A stretch of DNA of 57,718 nucleotides, taken from assembly GCF_030398335.1 (NCBI RefSeq), contig NZ_JAOAOP010000021.1, positions 1-57,718 on the forward strand, in the 5' to 3' direction. The notes under the pieces were generated by a model. It saw nothing but the letters and a program-made list of their open reading frames with translations, was not told the origin of the DNA and made no database searches. The stretch is from Aquibium sp. A9E412 (GTDB lineage: Bacteria; Pseudomonadota; Alphaproteobacteria; Rhizobiales; Rhizobiaceae). The position numbers were made by a program, and so were the translations under genes. Of the stretch, positions 1-8,555 are shown piece after piece (positions within the stretch are counted from its first letter, which is position 1; each line of letters starts with the position of its first letter).

Positions 1-199
1 ATAGGAGAGCTGTCGCGTTTCCATGGTGCCACCCCGATTGCCCCGGTCCGGCCGTGCCGGATGCACCGCCCGCGCCGCCCGCCGGCGGTCGTCTCCCCGC
101 CGTGCGCCGCGCGGCCGTCGGGCGTCTGCCGGGGCAGTCTATCAGAAGCGGCTGGCCATGCCGCAACCGCCGCGCTGCGGCGTCGCGGCGCGGCCGGCC
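1..199. other. Left-edge stretch without a supported gene
   Basis: GC-rich sequence that lies downstream of the TauE-like gene. Open frames cross it in several phases, but their translations are Arg/Ala/Pro-rich with no recognisable domain and look like high-GC shadows. No tRNA, convincing terminator or repeat was seen. Confidence 0.4.
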
Positions 200-946
200 T
201 CAGCCGAGCAGGCGGGCGAAGAAGATCAGGCTCATCGCGCTGCCGACGGCGATCACCACGGCGCGGACGACCTGGCGCGGCAGCGCGCGGGCGAGCGGCG
301 CGCCGGCATAGCCGCCGAGCGTGGCGGCGACCATCATGACGGCCGCCTGCGGCCAGGCGACGAGGCCGGCGAGGGCGAAGGTGGCGACCGAGATGGCCGA
401 CAGCACGAAGGACAGCCCGGTCTTCAGCCCGTTCATCACGTTGAGATCGCGCATGCCCCACAGCGCGAACAGCGCCAAGAGCACGATGCCGAGCCCGCCA
501 TTGAAATAGCCGCCGTAGATCGCCACCAGCAGCGCCGAAACCGGGCTGTCGGCCGCGCCGCCGCCGCGCCGCCGGGCCCAGCCCTGCAGGCGCTCGCCGA
601 AGGCGAAGGTGAGCGTCGCCAGCGCGAGCAGGAACGGCACCACGGCGGCGAACGCCGCGTTGGAGGAGACGAGCAAGAGCAGCGAGCCGATCAGCCCGCC
701 GGCCGCCGTCCAGGCGGTGATCTTGACGAGCCGCCGCCGGTCGAAGGCGGCGATCTCGCGGTAGAAGCCCGCCGCGCCGCCGAGATAGCCGGGAAACACC
801 GCCACCGCGCTGGTGGCGTTGGCCGCCACCACGGGCACGCCGGTGTAGACCAGGGCGGGGAAGGTGAGGAAGGTGCCGCCGCCGGCGACCGTGTTCAGCG
901 TGCCGGCACCGAACGCCGCCGCGGCGAGGACGAGATAGTCGGGCAT
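200..946 (-). CDS. TauE/SafE family sulfite-exporter-like permease
   Basis: A 248-residue integral membrane protein of the TauE/SafE (DUF81) family, which moves small anions such as sulfite, sulfoacetate or related organosulfonates across the inner membrane. The sequence is almost wholly hydrophobic with about seven or eight membrane spans. It has the N-terminal glycine-rich signature GTLNTVAGGGTFLTFPAL (near residues 15-32) and the NATSAVAVFPG stretch typical of the family. The ATG at 946 is chosen over an upstream in-frame start because AGAAGGAAAG lies just ahead of it and the membrane signature then begins at once. No enzyme gene sits beside it, so the substrate cannot be inferred. Confidence 0.88.
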   Translation of the reverse strand: MPDYLVLAAAAFGAGTLNTVAGGGTFLTFPALVYTGVPVVAANATSAVAVFPGYLGGAAGFYREIAAFDRRRLVKITAWTAAGGLIGSLLLLVSSNAAFAAVVPFLLALATLTFAFGERLQGWARRRGGGAADSPVSALLVAIYGGYFNGGLGIVLLALFALWGMRDLNVMNGLKTGLSFVLSAISVATFALAGLVAWPQAAVMMVAATLGGYAGAPLARALPRQVVRAVVIAVGSAMSLIFFARLLG

Positions 947-1152
947 GGCTTTCCTTCTGCGGCGCACCGGCTGGCCGCCGGCCGCCGCGCCACACGGCAC
1001 GCGACGCCGCTGCGGCGGATGACGCCGCAGGCTTTAGGCCGCCGGCCCGCCGGCAATCAAGCGCCGGAGCGCGCCGCGCGGGACCGGCGCGCGCCGCAAC
1101 CGGCCGCTGCGCGCCTTCGCCGCGCGGGTCCCGTGGCTGTGCAGGTGTGTGA

Positions 1153-1229
1153 TGGTGGGCCCGGAGGGACTCGAACCCCCAACCAAGCGGTTATGAGCCG
1201 CCGGCTCTAACCAGTTGAGCTACAGGCCC
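1153..1229 (-). tRNA. tRNA-Ile (CAU anticodon, lysidine type)
   Basis: Read on the minus strand this is a complete 77-nt cloverleaf starting GGGCCTG, with GTAGCTCA in the D arm, an anticodon stem GCGG/CCGC around the loop CTCATAA, a GGTTCGAGTCC T arm and an encoded 3' CCA. The anticodon is CAT. Positions C4-G69 and C5-G68 of the acceptor stem are determinants known for TilS, which converts C34 to lysidine. They favour the AUA-reading tRNA-Ile2 over elongator tRNA-Met. Automated tools often label such genes Met. The identity call is inference; the structure is direct. Confidence 0.9.
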
Positions 1230-1397
1230 GGCCGGGGTTCCGCTTAGTGCGTTTTGCGCGGCCGCACAAGCGGCCGCCGCAATGCGCCCCCAATCGCCGG
1301 CTAGAGCGGCCGGCATGCGGCACGCGCGTGCGGCGGTCCGGCGCTGCCGGTCCGGCTCGCGGCTTGCGCCGCACCACCAGCATGGAGAGTTCTTCCG

Positions 1398-2120
1398 ATG
1401 ACCCGTTTGCCGCTCAACCTCGCCGCCGCCGCCCTCCTGCCGCTGGCGCTCGCCGCCGTCCCGGCCGCGCATGCCGCCGAGCCCGCGGCCGAGCCGCGCA
1501 TCGTGGTGACCGGCGAGGGCGAGACGGCGGTCAGCCCCGACATGGCCGTCGTCACGCTGTCGGTGGTGCGCGAGGCCGAGACGGCGCGCGCGGCGCTCGA
1601 CGCCAACAACGAGGCGATGCGGGCGGTGATCGCGGCGATGAAGGAGGAGGGCGTCGCCGCACGCGACCTGCAGACCGCCGGCCTGTCGATCCAGCCGCGC
1701 CAGGTCTACCCGGAAAACGGCGAGGGCCGGCCGCGCATCGTCGGCTACACCGTCAGCAACACGCTGACGGTGCGCGTGCGCGAAATCGGCAACACCGGCG
1801 CGATCCTCGACCGGGCGGTGACGCTCGGCGTCAACCAGGGCGGCAACATCGCCTTTCTCAACGCCGATCCCTCCGCGGCGCTGACGACGGCGCGGCAGCG
1901 CGCGGTGGAGGACGCCATCGCACGGGCGCGCACGCTGGCCGAGGCGGCCGGCGCGTCGGTCGGCCCGATCCTGAGCATGCGCGAGCGCCAGGGGCAGGAC
2001 GGGCCGCGGCCGATGGAGGTGCGGGCGATGCGCATGGACGCGGCCGGTGCCGCGCCGGTCGAGGCCGGCGAGACGACCTATCGCGTCGAGGTGGAGGTCA
2101 CCTTCGGGCTCGAGCAGTAG
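1398..2120 (+). CDS. SIMPL-domain (DUF541, YggE-like) periplasmic protein
   Basis: A 240-residue exported protein. A Sec signal peptide covers about residues 1-27 and probably ends at AHA-AEP. The rest is a SIMPL/DUF541 domain: an opening IVVTGEGE strand, the SPDMAVVTLSVVREAETA helix-strand, YTVSNTLTVRVREI in the middle and a closing YRVEVEVTFGLEQ strand. Members such as E. coli YggE are linked to oxidative-stress tolerance, but the molecular role is unsettled. The ATG is preceded by a GGAGAG box. A strong terminator follows and the next gene faces it, so it is probably monocistronic. Confidence 0.9.
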   Translation: MTRLPLNLAAAALLPLALAAVPAAHAAEPAAEPRIVVTGEGETAVSPDMAVVTLSVVREAETARAALDANNEAMRAVIAAMKEEGVAARDLQTAGLSIQPRQVYPENGEGRPRIVGYTVSNTLTVRVREIGNTGAILDRAVTLGVNQGGNIAFLNADPSAALTTARQRAVEDAIARARTLAEAAGASVGPILSMRERQGQDGPRPMEVRAMRMDAAGAAPVEAGETTYRVEVEVTFGLEQ

Positions 2121-2184
2121 GCTGCGCGGTGCGCGGCGTGCCCGTCGCGCCGCGGCCGGCGCCTCGCACAACACATGGCAGAAA

Positions 2185-2216
2185 GGCGCCGCCGGCCTGG
2201 CCGGCAGCGCCTTTTT
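2185..2216 (+). terminator. Rho-independent terminator between convergent genes
   Basis: A GC-rich hairpin (GGCGCCGCCGG pairing with CCGGCAGCGCC, one mismatch) is followed directly by five T residues. It lies about 65 bases after the SIMPL-domain gene. The opposite strand has a weaker T-rich tail (TTTCTG), so it may also stop transcription of the facing secreted-protein gene. Confidence 0.8.
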
Positions 2217-2243
2217 GCGGTGCGGCCTGGCGCCGGCCGGGCC

Positions 2244-2597
2244 TCAGAGCGAGACGATCGGGCAGCGCGGCGCGCGGGCGAAGACGATGCGCACGGGACG
2301 GTGGTGCAGCCGGCCGCGCACGACGATGGCGCGCCGGTTGGCCCGCACCACGCGGGCGCGGCGCACACCGAGCCGCTCCGCCTTGTTGACGGCGCGATGC
2401 GGCGTGCAGTGGCGGCCACGGGCGCGCGGCGCGCGGCGGTAGGAATGGCCGCTTTCGCCGATGTGCACGCCGGCGCGGGCACCGTTGCCGCCGATGCTGA
2501 AGCTGAAGCCGTCGGCCTGTGCGGTGGCCGGCATGGCGGCGAGCGTGCCGAGCCCGACGAGGGCGGAAAGGGCGGCGATCCTGAGTGTCTTGAACAT
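2244..2597 (-). CDS. Small basic secreted protein of unknown function
   Basis: A 117-residue protein with a clear Sec signal peptide (MFKTLRIAALSALVGLGTLA, cleavage near ATAQA-DGF). The mature part is short and strongly basic, rich in Arg and His, with a glycine-rich start and two cysteines about 50 residues apart. Between the cysteines lies a segment of the form C-x-P-x-x-A-x-x-K-A-x-x-x-G-(V/L)-R-x-A, followed by a strand-rich IVVRGR...VRIVFAR region. From memory, similar Cys-flanked small periplasmic proteins occur in rhizobia, but I cannot name a family. The ATG at 2597 is preferred over the longer frame because GAGAGGA precedes it and the signal peptide begins there. Confidence 0.65.
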   Translation of the reverse strand: MFKTLRIAALSALVGLGTLAAMPATAQADGFSFSIGGNGARAGVHIGESGHSYRRAPRARGRHCTPHRAVNKAERLGVRRARVVRANRRAIVVRGRLHHRPVRIVFARAPRCPIVSL

Positions 2598-2732
2598 GGG
2601 TCCTCTCGCGTGGCGGTGGTTGCGTTCCAAGGCGACGGGAGGACGATGGCAGGGCGCGGCTGAACGCTGCGCGAACCGGCCGTTCATCGCAGGTTCAGCC
2701 GGTGCGGCGGCGCGCCGCCGGACGGAGGCGGC

Positions 2733-3335
2733 TCAGCCGAGCCGCTTCAGCCAGTATTCCATGGGCTTTTCGGTCTCGCCCGGCTGGTCGACGTCCTTCC
2801 AGGCGAAGTGCGTCTGCAGGCCGGGCACCCGCGCGTAGCCGCGCCGGCGCCAGAAGGCGTCGAGCGGCACGTAGCCGTCGGGCCGCAGCGGATGGTCCGC
2901 CGGCCGCACGACGGCGGAAAACAGCGCCTGGTCGAAGCCCTGCTCGCGGGCGGCGCGCTCGCGCTCCTCGAAGAAGCGCACGCCGATGCCGCGGCCGCGC
3001 CAGGCCGGCTCGAGCACGGATTCGCCGAAGTAGAACAGCCGCCGCGGATCGAGGCCGGCCGCCGCCAGCGGCCGCGCGAAGGCGTCGAAATGATCGGCGA
3101 GCGGCGCGGCGGTCGCCGCGCCCACCATGCGCGGGCCGGCGAAGGCGCCGACGACGACGGCGCCCGGCGAGCGGGCATAGGCGGCGAGATAGCCGCGCTC
3201 GTAGTCGGCGTCGCCGTCGTAGAGATAGGGGAAGGCGCGGAAGACGGCGATGCGCAGGCGCGCCAGGTCGTCGAGACGCTGCTGCAGCGCGTCGCCGGAA
3301 AGCCGGCGGATGGCGATCGCGGCCTCGCCGCTCAT
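2733..3335 (-). CDS. GNAT family N-acetyltransferase
   Basis: A 200-residue GNAT-fold acyltransferase that would use acetyl-CoA to modify an unidentified small molecule. The acetyl-CoA pyrophosphate-binding motif is visible as WRGRGIGVRFFEERE, preceded by the beta-4 strand YFGESVLE. The conserved C-terminal region contains PLDAFWRRRGY and FAWKDVDQ, and the chain ends MEYWLKRLG. The start ATG overlaps the stop of the upstream SnoaL-like gene in an ATGA junction, which argues for translational coupling and a two-gene operon. A longer frame running back through the upstream gene is a shadow. Confidence 0.87.
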   Translation of the reverse strand: MSGEAAIAIRRLSGDALQQRLDDLARLRIAVFRAFPYLYDGDADYERGYLAAYARSPGAVVVGAFAGPRMVGAATAAPLADHFDAFARPLAAAGLDPRRLFYFGESVLEPAWRGRGIGVRFFEERERAAREQGFDQALFSAVVRPADHPLRPDGYVPLDAFWRRRGYARVPGLQTHFAWKDVDQPGETEKPMEYWLKRLG

Positions 3336-3748
3336 GGCGCGTCGCGCACCTGGGCGGTCCAGTCGGCCAGGTTGTAATAGGTGGAGACGCGGCTGATGGC
3401 GCCGTCGTCGACCTCGAAGAAGATGCCGGCGGGCAGCGTGTAGCGCTGGCCGCGCGCCTCCGGCAGGCCCTCGGCGGTGGCCAGATAGGTGCCGCGCACG
3501 GTGAACTCGGCCGCCGCGCGCACGCCGCCCGGCGCGGTCATGACGACGATGTCGCTCAGCGCCTCGCGATAGTGGCGCGCCATCATGGCGAGGAACCAGC
3601 GGAACTTCTCGCGGCCGATCTCGCGGCCGTCCTGGTTGATGTCGTGCGCCACGTCGTCGGCCAGAAGCGCGAGCATCGCCTCGTGGTCGCCGGCGTTGAA
3701 GGCGGCGAGATAGCGCTCGATCAGCGCCCGCGTGTCCTGTTCGCTCAC
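3332..3748 (-). CDS. SnoaL/NTF2-like family protein (ketosteroid-isomerase-related)
   Basis: A 138-residue alpha+beta cone-fold protein. The N-terminal helix ALIERYLAAFNAGDHEAML and the following LLADDVAHDINQ are hallmarks of the SnoaL-like/ketosteroid-isomerase-related group. The C-terminal sheet contains YTLPAGIFFEVDDGAISRVSTYYNLADW. Proteins of this fold bind small hydrophobic ligands or act as isomerases or hydrolases, and nothing here fixes the reaction. The GTG at 3748 follows GGGGAGAG and is much better supported than the upstream in-frame ATG, whose extension is Arg/Pro-rich junk. It is coupled by ATGA to the acetyltransferase gene. Confidence 0.82.
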   Translation of the reverse strand: MSEQDTRALIERYLAAFNAGDHEAMLALLADDVAHDINQDGREIGREKFRWFLAMMARHYREALSDIVVMTAPGGVRAAAEFTVRGTYLATAEGLPEARGQRYTLPAGIFFEVDDGAISRVSTYYNLADWTAQVRDAP

Positions 3749-3837
3749 CGGTCTCTCCCCGTCGCATGCGCCGCGTGGCAGGTCGCGGCCGGTGCGCCGC
3801 TTTGGCATGGCCCGGCGGCCGGCGCAAGCCGGGCTGG

Positions 3838-3935
3838 AGCCGTCCTGCCTTTCAGACAATCGCAGCTCGGCTCCAACTGGTCGTCTTGAGGCGTTCTAGG
3901 ACGGCGAACCGGTCTGCGCTTCGCCTGCAAACGCT
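3838..3935 (-). repeat. Dispersed two-hairpin intergenic element, copy 1
   Basis: About 98 bases, inverted relative to the reference copy at 20595. It carries the AGCCG...CTGC arm at its left end, the TCCAACT spacer and the GCGAACCGGT...CGCCTGCAAACGCT hairpin at its right. The right boundary is CTAG, and the TAG of this CTAG (minus strand) is the stop codon of the UPF0260 gene. Confidence 0.75.
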
Positions 3936-4380
3936 AGGGTTCCTCGGGCAGGATGTGCGCGACATAGGCCTCCGGCTCGTCGCACTCCTCCTCGAAGGCG
4001 GTGACCCGGCCGCGGATCGACACGCCGGCCTCGTGCACGCTGTCGGCCCGGCCGGAGACGAGCGGGTGCCAGGCCGGCAGGTCGCGCCCCTCGGCGACCA
4101 GGCGGTAGGCGCAGGTCGCCGGCAGCCAGGCAATGGTGGCGACGTTGTCGGGCGTCAGCCGCACGCAATCGGGCACGCGCTCGAGCCGGTTGGCATAGTC
4201 GGTGCAGCGGCACAGGCCGGCATCGAACAGCCGGCAGGCGACGCTCGTCCAGTGGATCTCGCCGGTGTCCTCGTCCTCGAGCTTGGCCAGGCAGCACTTG
4301 CCGCAGCCGTCGCACAGCGCCTCCCATTCGGCCGCGCTCATCGCGGCCAGCGGCTTGGTCTTCCAGAAGGGCTCGTCCAT
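3934..4380 (-). CDS. UPF0260 (YcgN-type) cysteine-cluster protein
   Basis: A 148-residue protein of the UPF0260/YcgN family, part of the wider CxxCxxCC zinc- or iron-binding cluster group. The N-terminal cluster [15 protein letters not shown] holds four cysteines, and further conserved cysteines occur in [22 protein letters not shown] and PATCAYRL. Length and the conserved W-H-PLVSG segment match the family. The role is unknown; metal binding is inferred from the cysteines. The gene is monocistronic in appearance and ends inside the CTAG boundary of repeat copy 1. Confidence 0.9.
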   Translation of the reverse strand: MDEPFWKTKPLAAMSAAEWEALCDGCGKCCLAKLEDEDTGEIHWTSVACRLFDAGLCRCTDYANRLERVPDCVRLTPDNVATIAWLPATCAYRLVAEGRDLPAWHPLVSGRADSVHEAGVSIRGRVTAFEEECDEPEAYVAHILPEEP

Positions 4381-4559
4381 CGCCGCGGTTTGGCGCGCCG
4401 CGCGGCCGCGGTCAAGCGGCTCGTGGCGGCCGCCGCCCTGTCGCCGCGCCGCCGCCGCGCCGCCGCCGCAATCGGCCGCGCGGCGGCTGTGGCGGGAACC
4501 AAATGTCCGGTCGCCGATTACGCCGATGACGGGACGACCGAATTCGAGGAGTGCATTTG

Positions 4560-6707
4560 ATGACCAGAGCTATCCGGGGCCGCATCCTGGCAGGAACCGC
4601 GCTCGGCCTGTTGATGGCGGCGACGCCGCCGTCGATCGCCGCCGGCATGGACCGGCTGTCGAGCAGCGACCTCGTCAACGCGACGCGCGGCGCGCCCAAC
4701 GCGCGCATCATCCTGGCCCAGGCCGAGGCGCTCGGCGAGGACGAGAGGCGACGGGAAGAGAACGGCGAGCAACCGCCGGAGGACCGTGGCGGCGAGGGTG
4801 CCGCGAATGGCGGCCAGGGCGGCGGCGCAAGCGCCGGCGGCCAGGGCCAGGGGCAGGGGCAGGACGCGCCTCCGCCCGAGCAGCCGCCGGCCGAGGAGCC
4901 GCCGGCCGAACCCGCGGCCGAGCCGCAGCCTCCGGTCGGCGACGATGCGCCGCCCGCCGGTGCCGCGGCCGAGCCGCCGCCACAGGACGACGGCATGCTG
5001 GAAGGCCCGGTGGAAGAGGGGCCGGAACCCGCGCCGAGCCCGCCGCCGGCGCAGCAGGACGCGCCGGCCGAGGCGGTCGAGCCCGCGCCGCAGGACGACG
5101 GCATGCTGGAAGGCCCGGTCGAGGAGGGTCCCGAACCCGCGCCGAGCCCGCCGCCGGCGCAGCAGGACGCGCCGGCCGAGGCGGCCGAGCCCGCGCCGCA
5201 GGACGACGGCATGCTGGAAGGCCCCGTCGAGGAAGGCCCCGAACCGGCGCCGAGCCAGCCACCCGCGCAGAATGCCGAGCCGGCCGACGCGGTTGACGAG
5301 CAGCCGGAGGCCGGCGCCGACGACGGCGCGGCCGCCGACGACGAGCTGCTGGAAGGCCCGGTGGAAGAGGGGCCGGAGCCCGCGCCGAGCGCCCCGCCGG
5401 CGCAGCAGGACGGCGCGCCGGCCGAGGAGACCGAGGAGCAGCCGGAGGTCGGCACCGACGACGAGCTGCTGGAAGGCCCGGTCGAGGAGGGCCCCGAGCC
5501 CGCCCCGGACGCGCCTCCCGCCGAGGACGGTGAGCCGGCCGACGAGGCCGAGGAGCAGCCCGAGGAAGCGACCGACGGCGCGCCCGCCGATGCCGCCCCG
5601 GTGCTCGACAGCCAGAAGGACGCCGACGCCGAGGGCGCGCCGACGGCCGCGCCGGACGGTTCGGCCGGCAGCAGCGCCGAGCAGCCGGCCGATGACGGGC
5701 AGCAGGCCGGCGAGGCCGCGCCGCCGCCGGCTTCCGACGAGGAGGCGCAGCAGCCGCTCGCCATCGGCGATCTGGAATCGGTGATCGGCGAAGAGGGCCG
5801 CCGCATCGAGGGCCGCCGGCCGCCGCGCCGCGAGCGGCGCGAGGATGCCGAGGTCGTGCGCGAGTTCGGCGACCGCATCGTCATCCGCTTCGGCGACCAG
5901 ATCGTCGTCGAGGGCGGCGACCGCGACCGGCTGGTGCGCGACGCGCGCGAGGTCTACTACGAGGAGCTGCCGCGCGGCCGCACCCGCGAGGTGATCGTGC
6001 GGGCCGACGGCACGCGCGTCGTCACCATCCGCAACCGCTACGGCGACGTGCTGCGCCGCGCGCGCATCACGCCGGACGGCGACGAGTACGTGCTCGTCTA
6101 CGTGCCGCGCGAGCGCTGGGGCGAGGGCGAGCGCCGCTGGCGCGACCCGGCGCGCGACCTGCCGCCGCTGCGCCTGACGATCCCGGTGTCGGAGTACATC
6201 CTGGAGGCCGAGCGCGTCGAGGATCCGCAGGCCTACTACGAGTTCCTCGACCAGCCTCCGGTCGAGCGCGTCGAGCGGCTCTACACGGTCGACGACGTGC
6301 GCTACTCCTCCCGCGTGCGCGACAAGGTGCGCCGCGTCGATCTCGACACGGTGAACTTCGAGTTCGGCTCGGCGGAGATCCCCGAAAGCGAGATCGACGA
6401 GCTGGAGGCGCTGGCGCTCGCCATCGACCGGATGATCGAGCAGAACCCCGGCGAGACCTTCCTGATCGAGGGGCACACCGATGCCGTGGGCTCCGACCTC
6501 GCCAATCTCGCGCTGTCGGACCGCCGTGCCGACGCCGTGGCGCGGGCGCTGACCAACGTGTTCGGCATCCCGCCGGAGAACCTGGTCACCCAGGGCTATG
6601 GCGAACGCTACCTGAAGATCGAGACGCCGGAGCGCGAGCGCGAGAACCGGCGCGTGGCCGTGCGCCGCATCACGCCCCTGGTGGCGCCGGTGGCGAGCGC
6701 CAGGTAG
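4560..6707 (+). CDS. OmpA-family cell-envelope protein with acidic Pro/Ala/Glu repeats
   Basis: A 715-residue exported protein. A signal peptide spans about residues 1-28 ([17 protein letters not shown]). Residues ~60-400 are disordered, acidic and rich in Pro, Ala, Glu and Gln. They hold five imperfect copies of [17 protein letters not shown] starting at 4986, 5094, 5202, 5337 and 5457. Residues ~415-590 form a charged strand-rich region. The C-terminus, from about residue 600, is an OmpA peptidoglycan-binding domain with [14 protein letters not shown], the [10 protein letters not shown] loop, [13 protein letters not shown] and the closing RRVAVRR. It probably bridges outer membrane or periplasm to the cell wall. 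The ATG at 4560 follows CGAGGAG at good spacing; an in-frame GTG three codons upstream overlaps that box. Confidence 0.88.
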   Translation: MTRAIRGRILAGTALGLLMAATPPSIAAGMDRLSSSDLVNATRGAPNARIILAQAEALGEDERRREENGEQPPEDRGGEGAANGGQGGGASAGGQGQGQGQDAPPPEQPPAEEPPAEPAAEPQPPVGDDAPPAGAAAEPPPQDDGMLEGPVEEGPEPAPSPPPAQQDAPAEAVEPAPQDDGMLEGPVEEGPEPAPSPPPAQQDAPAEAAEPAPQDDGMLEGPVEEGPEPAPSQPPAQNAEPADAVDEQPEAGADDGAAADDELLEGPVEEGPEPAPSAPPAQQDGAPAEETEEQPEVGTDDELLEGPVEEGPEPAPDAPPAEDGEPADEAEEQPEEATDGAPADAAPVLDSQKDADAEGAPTAAPDGSAGSSAEQPADDGQQAGEAAPPPASDEEAQQPLAIGDLESVIGEEGRRIEGRRPPRRERREDAEVVREFGDRIVIRFGDQIVVEGGDRDRLVRDAREVYYEELPRGRTREVIVRADGTRVVTIRNRYGDVLRRARITPDGDEYVLVYVPRERWGEGERRWRDPARDLPPLRLTIPVSEYILEAERVEDPQAYYEFLDQPPVERVERLYTVDDVRYSSRVRDKVRRVDLDTVNFEFGSAEIPESEIDELEALALAIDRMIEQNPGETFLIEGHTDAVGSDLANLALSDRRADAVARALTNVFGIPPENLVTQGYGERYLKIETPERERENRRVAVRRITPLVAPVASAR
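4986..5514 (+). repeat. Five imperfect in-frame repeats within the OmpA-family gene
   Basis: Unit starts are 36, 36, 45 and 40 codons apart. Each unit begins with two Asp codons and encodes (G/E)(M/L)[13 protein letters not shown], followed by a variable Pro/Ala/Gln spacer. Synonymous differences among copies show they have diverged rather than being a recent slippage product. Confidence 0.85.
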
Positions 6708-7270
6708 CGACGATTCCCTGCCCCGTCCCCGGTCGAACATGCCGGGGACTCGGCGAGAGCCCGGCCGGCTTCCCCTCCACCGGCCGGGCTTCTTGCGTTC
6801 GCGGCCCTGCCGGGCACGGCGGTGAAGCTTCCCGGAGGAGCCGGTTTTTCTGCGCCGATGCACGCAGGCAAAGCTTTTCCCGTTTCAAAGACCCCCGCCG
6901 GGACTTGACGCCGACCGGAGATCGACATGTTTTTTCGTATATGTTTTCAATGAAGGCGCCAACATAAGAAAAATATTCCCTTTCTGTACGTAATATACGG
7001 ACTTATATGGCTTGTTTCTTCAAGCTTCCGTCCTTCCGAGAAATCGATGACCGGCAATTAGCGGTATGATTGCACGTCTGTGGACGGCGATAGATACCGT
7101 TTGATTTCGGCCACGGGCCGGTCAACCGGATCGTCGACTTCATTCGACACATGCGGCGCTGTCTATCGCGTCAATCTTTCTCGATGCGTCACGCAATGTC
7201 GCAAAGGGGTTTGATCATCAAAAAATGTTGCCCTAGGTATTGAAAAAAATGAACAAAGGGGAACAGGCAT
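6708..7270. promoter_or_regulatory. Intergenic leader of the polyamine-type transporter, AT-rich in its second half
   Basis: No gene is seen. The first part holds a terminator (6758-6795). From about 6930 to 7250 the composition drops sharply in GC compared with everything around it. Inside are a CGTATAT (6936-6942)/ATATACG (6993-6999) inverted pair, GCGATAGA and TCTATCGC arms near 7088 and 7163, and the palindrome TTTGAT-C-ATCAAA (7210-7222). A candidate promoter is TTGATC (7211-7216) with TAGGTA 17 bases later, a weak -10 match. AAAGGGG ahead of 7271 serves as ribosome-binding site. Confidence 0.5.
6758..6795 (+). terminator. Terminator hairpin after the OmpA-family gene
   Basis: Perfect 11-bp arms AGCCCGGCCGG and CCGGCCGGGCT enclose an 11-base C/T-rich loop and are followed by TCTTG. 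The hairpin lies about 50 bases past the stop codon. The T-tract is short, so efficiency is uncertain. Confidence 0.7.
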
Positions 7271-8425
7271 TTGAACGACGCCAAAAGCGCCGAGGCCGAG
7301 GCGCGTGCATCGAACGCGTCCGGCGCCGAGACCTCCGACATGCCGATGGTCCGGTTCGAGGAGGTCCAGAAGTCCTATGACGGCGAAACGCTCGTCGTCA
7401 AAAACCTCAATCTCGACATCGCCAGGGGCGAGTTCCTGACGATGCTGGGGCCGTCGGGCTCCGGCAAGACGACCTGCCTGATGATGGTCGCCGGCTTCGA
7501 GGCCGCCACCCACGGCGAGATCTTCCTCGACGGCCGGCCGATCAACAGCGTGCCGCCGCACAAGCGCGGCATCGGCATGGTGTTCCAGAACTACGCGCTG
7601 TTTCCGCACATGACGATCGCGGAGAACCTGGCCTTCCCGCTCGAGGTGCGCGGCATCAACAAGGCCGACGCGCAGAAGAAGGTGCAGCGCGCCCTCGACA
7701 TGGTGCAGATGGGCGAGGGCGGCTTCCACGGCCGCCGCCCGGCACAGCTTTCCGGCGGCCAGCAGCAGCGCGTGGCGCTCGCCCGCGCGCTCGTCTTCGA
7801 GCCGGAGCTGGTGCTGATGGACGAGCCGCTCGGCGCGCTCGACAAGCAGCTTCGCGAGCACATGCAGTTCGAGATCAAGCACATCCACGAATCGCTCGGC
7901 GTGACGGTGATCTACGTCACCCACGACCAGGGCGAGGCGCTGACGATGTCGGACCGCATCGCCGTGTTCAACGACGGCAAGGTGCAGCAGCTCGCCGCGC
8001 CCGAGGTGCTCTACGAGAAGCCGGAGAACAGCTTCGTGGCGCAGTTCATCGGCGAGAACAACACCCTGCACGGCAAGATCCGGGCGATCAACGACGGCAT
8101 CGCCCGCGTCGAGCTGACCGATGGCGAGACGGTCAACGCGCTCGCCATCAACGCCGGCCCGGGCGAGCGGACCCAGCTTTCCATCCGGCCGGAGCGCGTC
8201 GAGATCGACCCCGACGGATCGGTCACCGACCACACGGTGACCGGCCGCGTCGAGGAGGTGATCTATCTCGGCGACCACATCCGCACGCGCATGACGGTCG
8301 CCGGCAACAGCGACTTCGTCGTCAAGACGCGAAACCGGCTTGGCGCCCGGCGCTTCAAGCCGGGCGAGAAGGTGCGCGTGGGATGGGCGACCGAGGACTG
8401 CCGCGCGCTCGATTCCGCCGGGTGA
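7271..8425 (+). CDS. Polyamine-type ABC transporter ATP-binding protein (PotA-like)
   Basis: A 384-residue cytoplasmic ATPase that would energise the transporter encoded by the next three genes. After a ~23-residue tail comes the ABC domain: Walker A GPSGSGKTT, Q-loop MVFQNYALFPHMT, signature [15 protein letters not shown], Walker B LVLMDEPLGALD and switch His in YVTHDQ. The C-terminal ~110 residues form a TOBE domain (LSIRPERVEI, VGWATEDC). PotA or PotG-type function is inferred from family and from the PotD-like binding protein. The start is TTG, with AAAGGGG well placed before it; an in-frame ATG at 7340 is the alternative. Confidence 0.9.
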   Translation: MNDAKSAEAEARASNASGAETSDMPMVRFEEVQKSYDGETLVVKNLNLDIARGEFLTMLGPSGSGKTTCLMMVAGFEAATHGEIFLDGRPINSVPPHKRGIGMVFQNYALFPHMTIAENLAFPLEVRGINKADAQKKVQRALDMVQMGEGGFHGRRPAQLSGGQQQRVALARALVFEPELVLMDEPLGALDKQLREHMQFEIKHIHESLGVTVIYVTHDQGEALTMSDRIAVFNDGKVQQLAAPEVLYEKPENSFVAQFIGENNTLHGKIRAINDGIARVELTDGETVNALAINAGPGERTQLSIRPERVEIDPDGSVTDHTVTGRVEEVIYLGDHIRTRMTVAGNSDFVVKTRNRLGARRFKPGEKVRVGWATEDCRALDSAG

Positions 8426-8555
8426 GCAGGCGCGCCACGCGCCGACAACGGGGCCTTCCGGCGGCCTTACCACACGACAAGAAAAGCCGGACATTCCTCC
8501 TGTGTGTGTCTCCGATCCCGAAGCAGTTCTTTCACGTGCAAAGGAAGGTGAGAGT

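Noticed and set aside
1153-1229. Calling the tRNA elongator Met
   Set aside because: The anticodon allows it, but C4-G69 and C5-G68 in the acceptor stem agree with TilS recognition of tRNA-Ile2.
4986-5514. Repeats in the OmpA-family gene as a CRISPR array
   Set aside because: Units are in-frame coding repeats of unequal length with no palindromic repeat or unique spacers, and no cas genes are present.
4518-6863. A 781-residue minus-strand frame over the OmpA-family gene
   Set aside because: The plus strand has signal peptide, ribosome-binding site and OmpA domain; the antisense frame has only Arg/Gly/Leu repeats mirroring the coding repeats.
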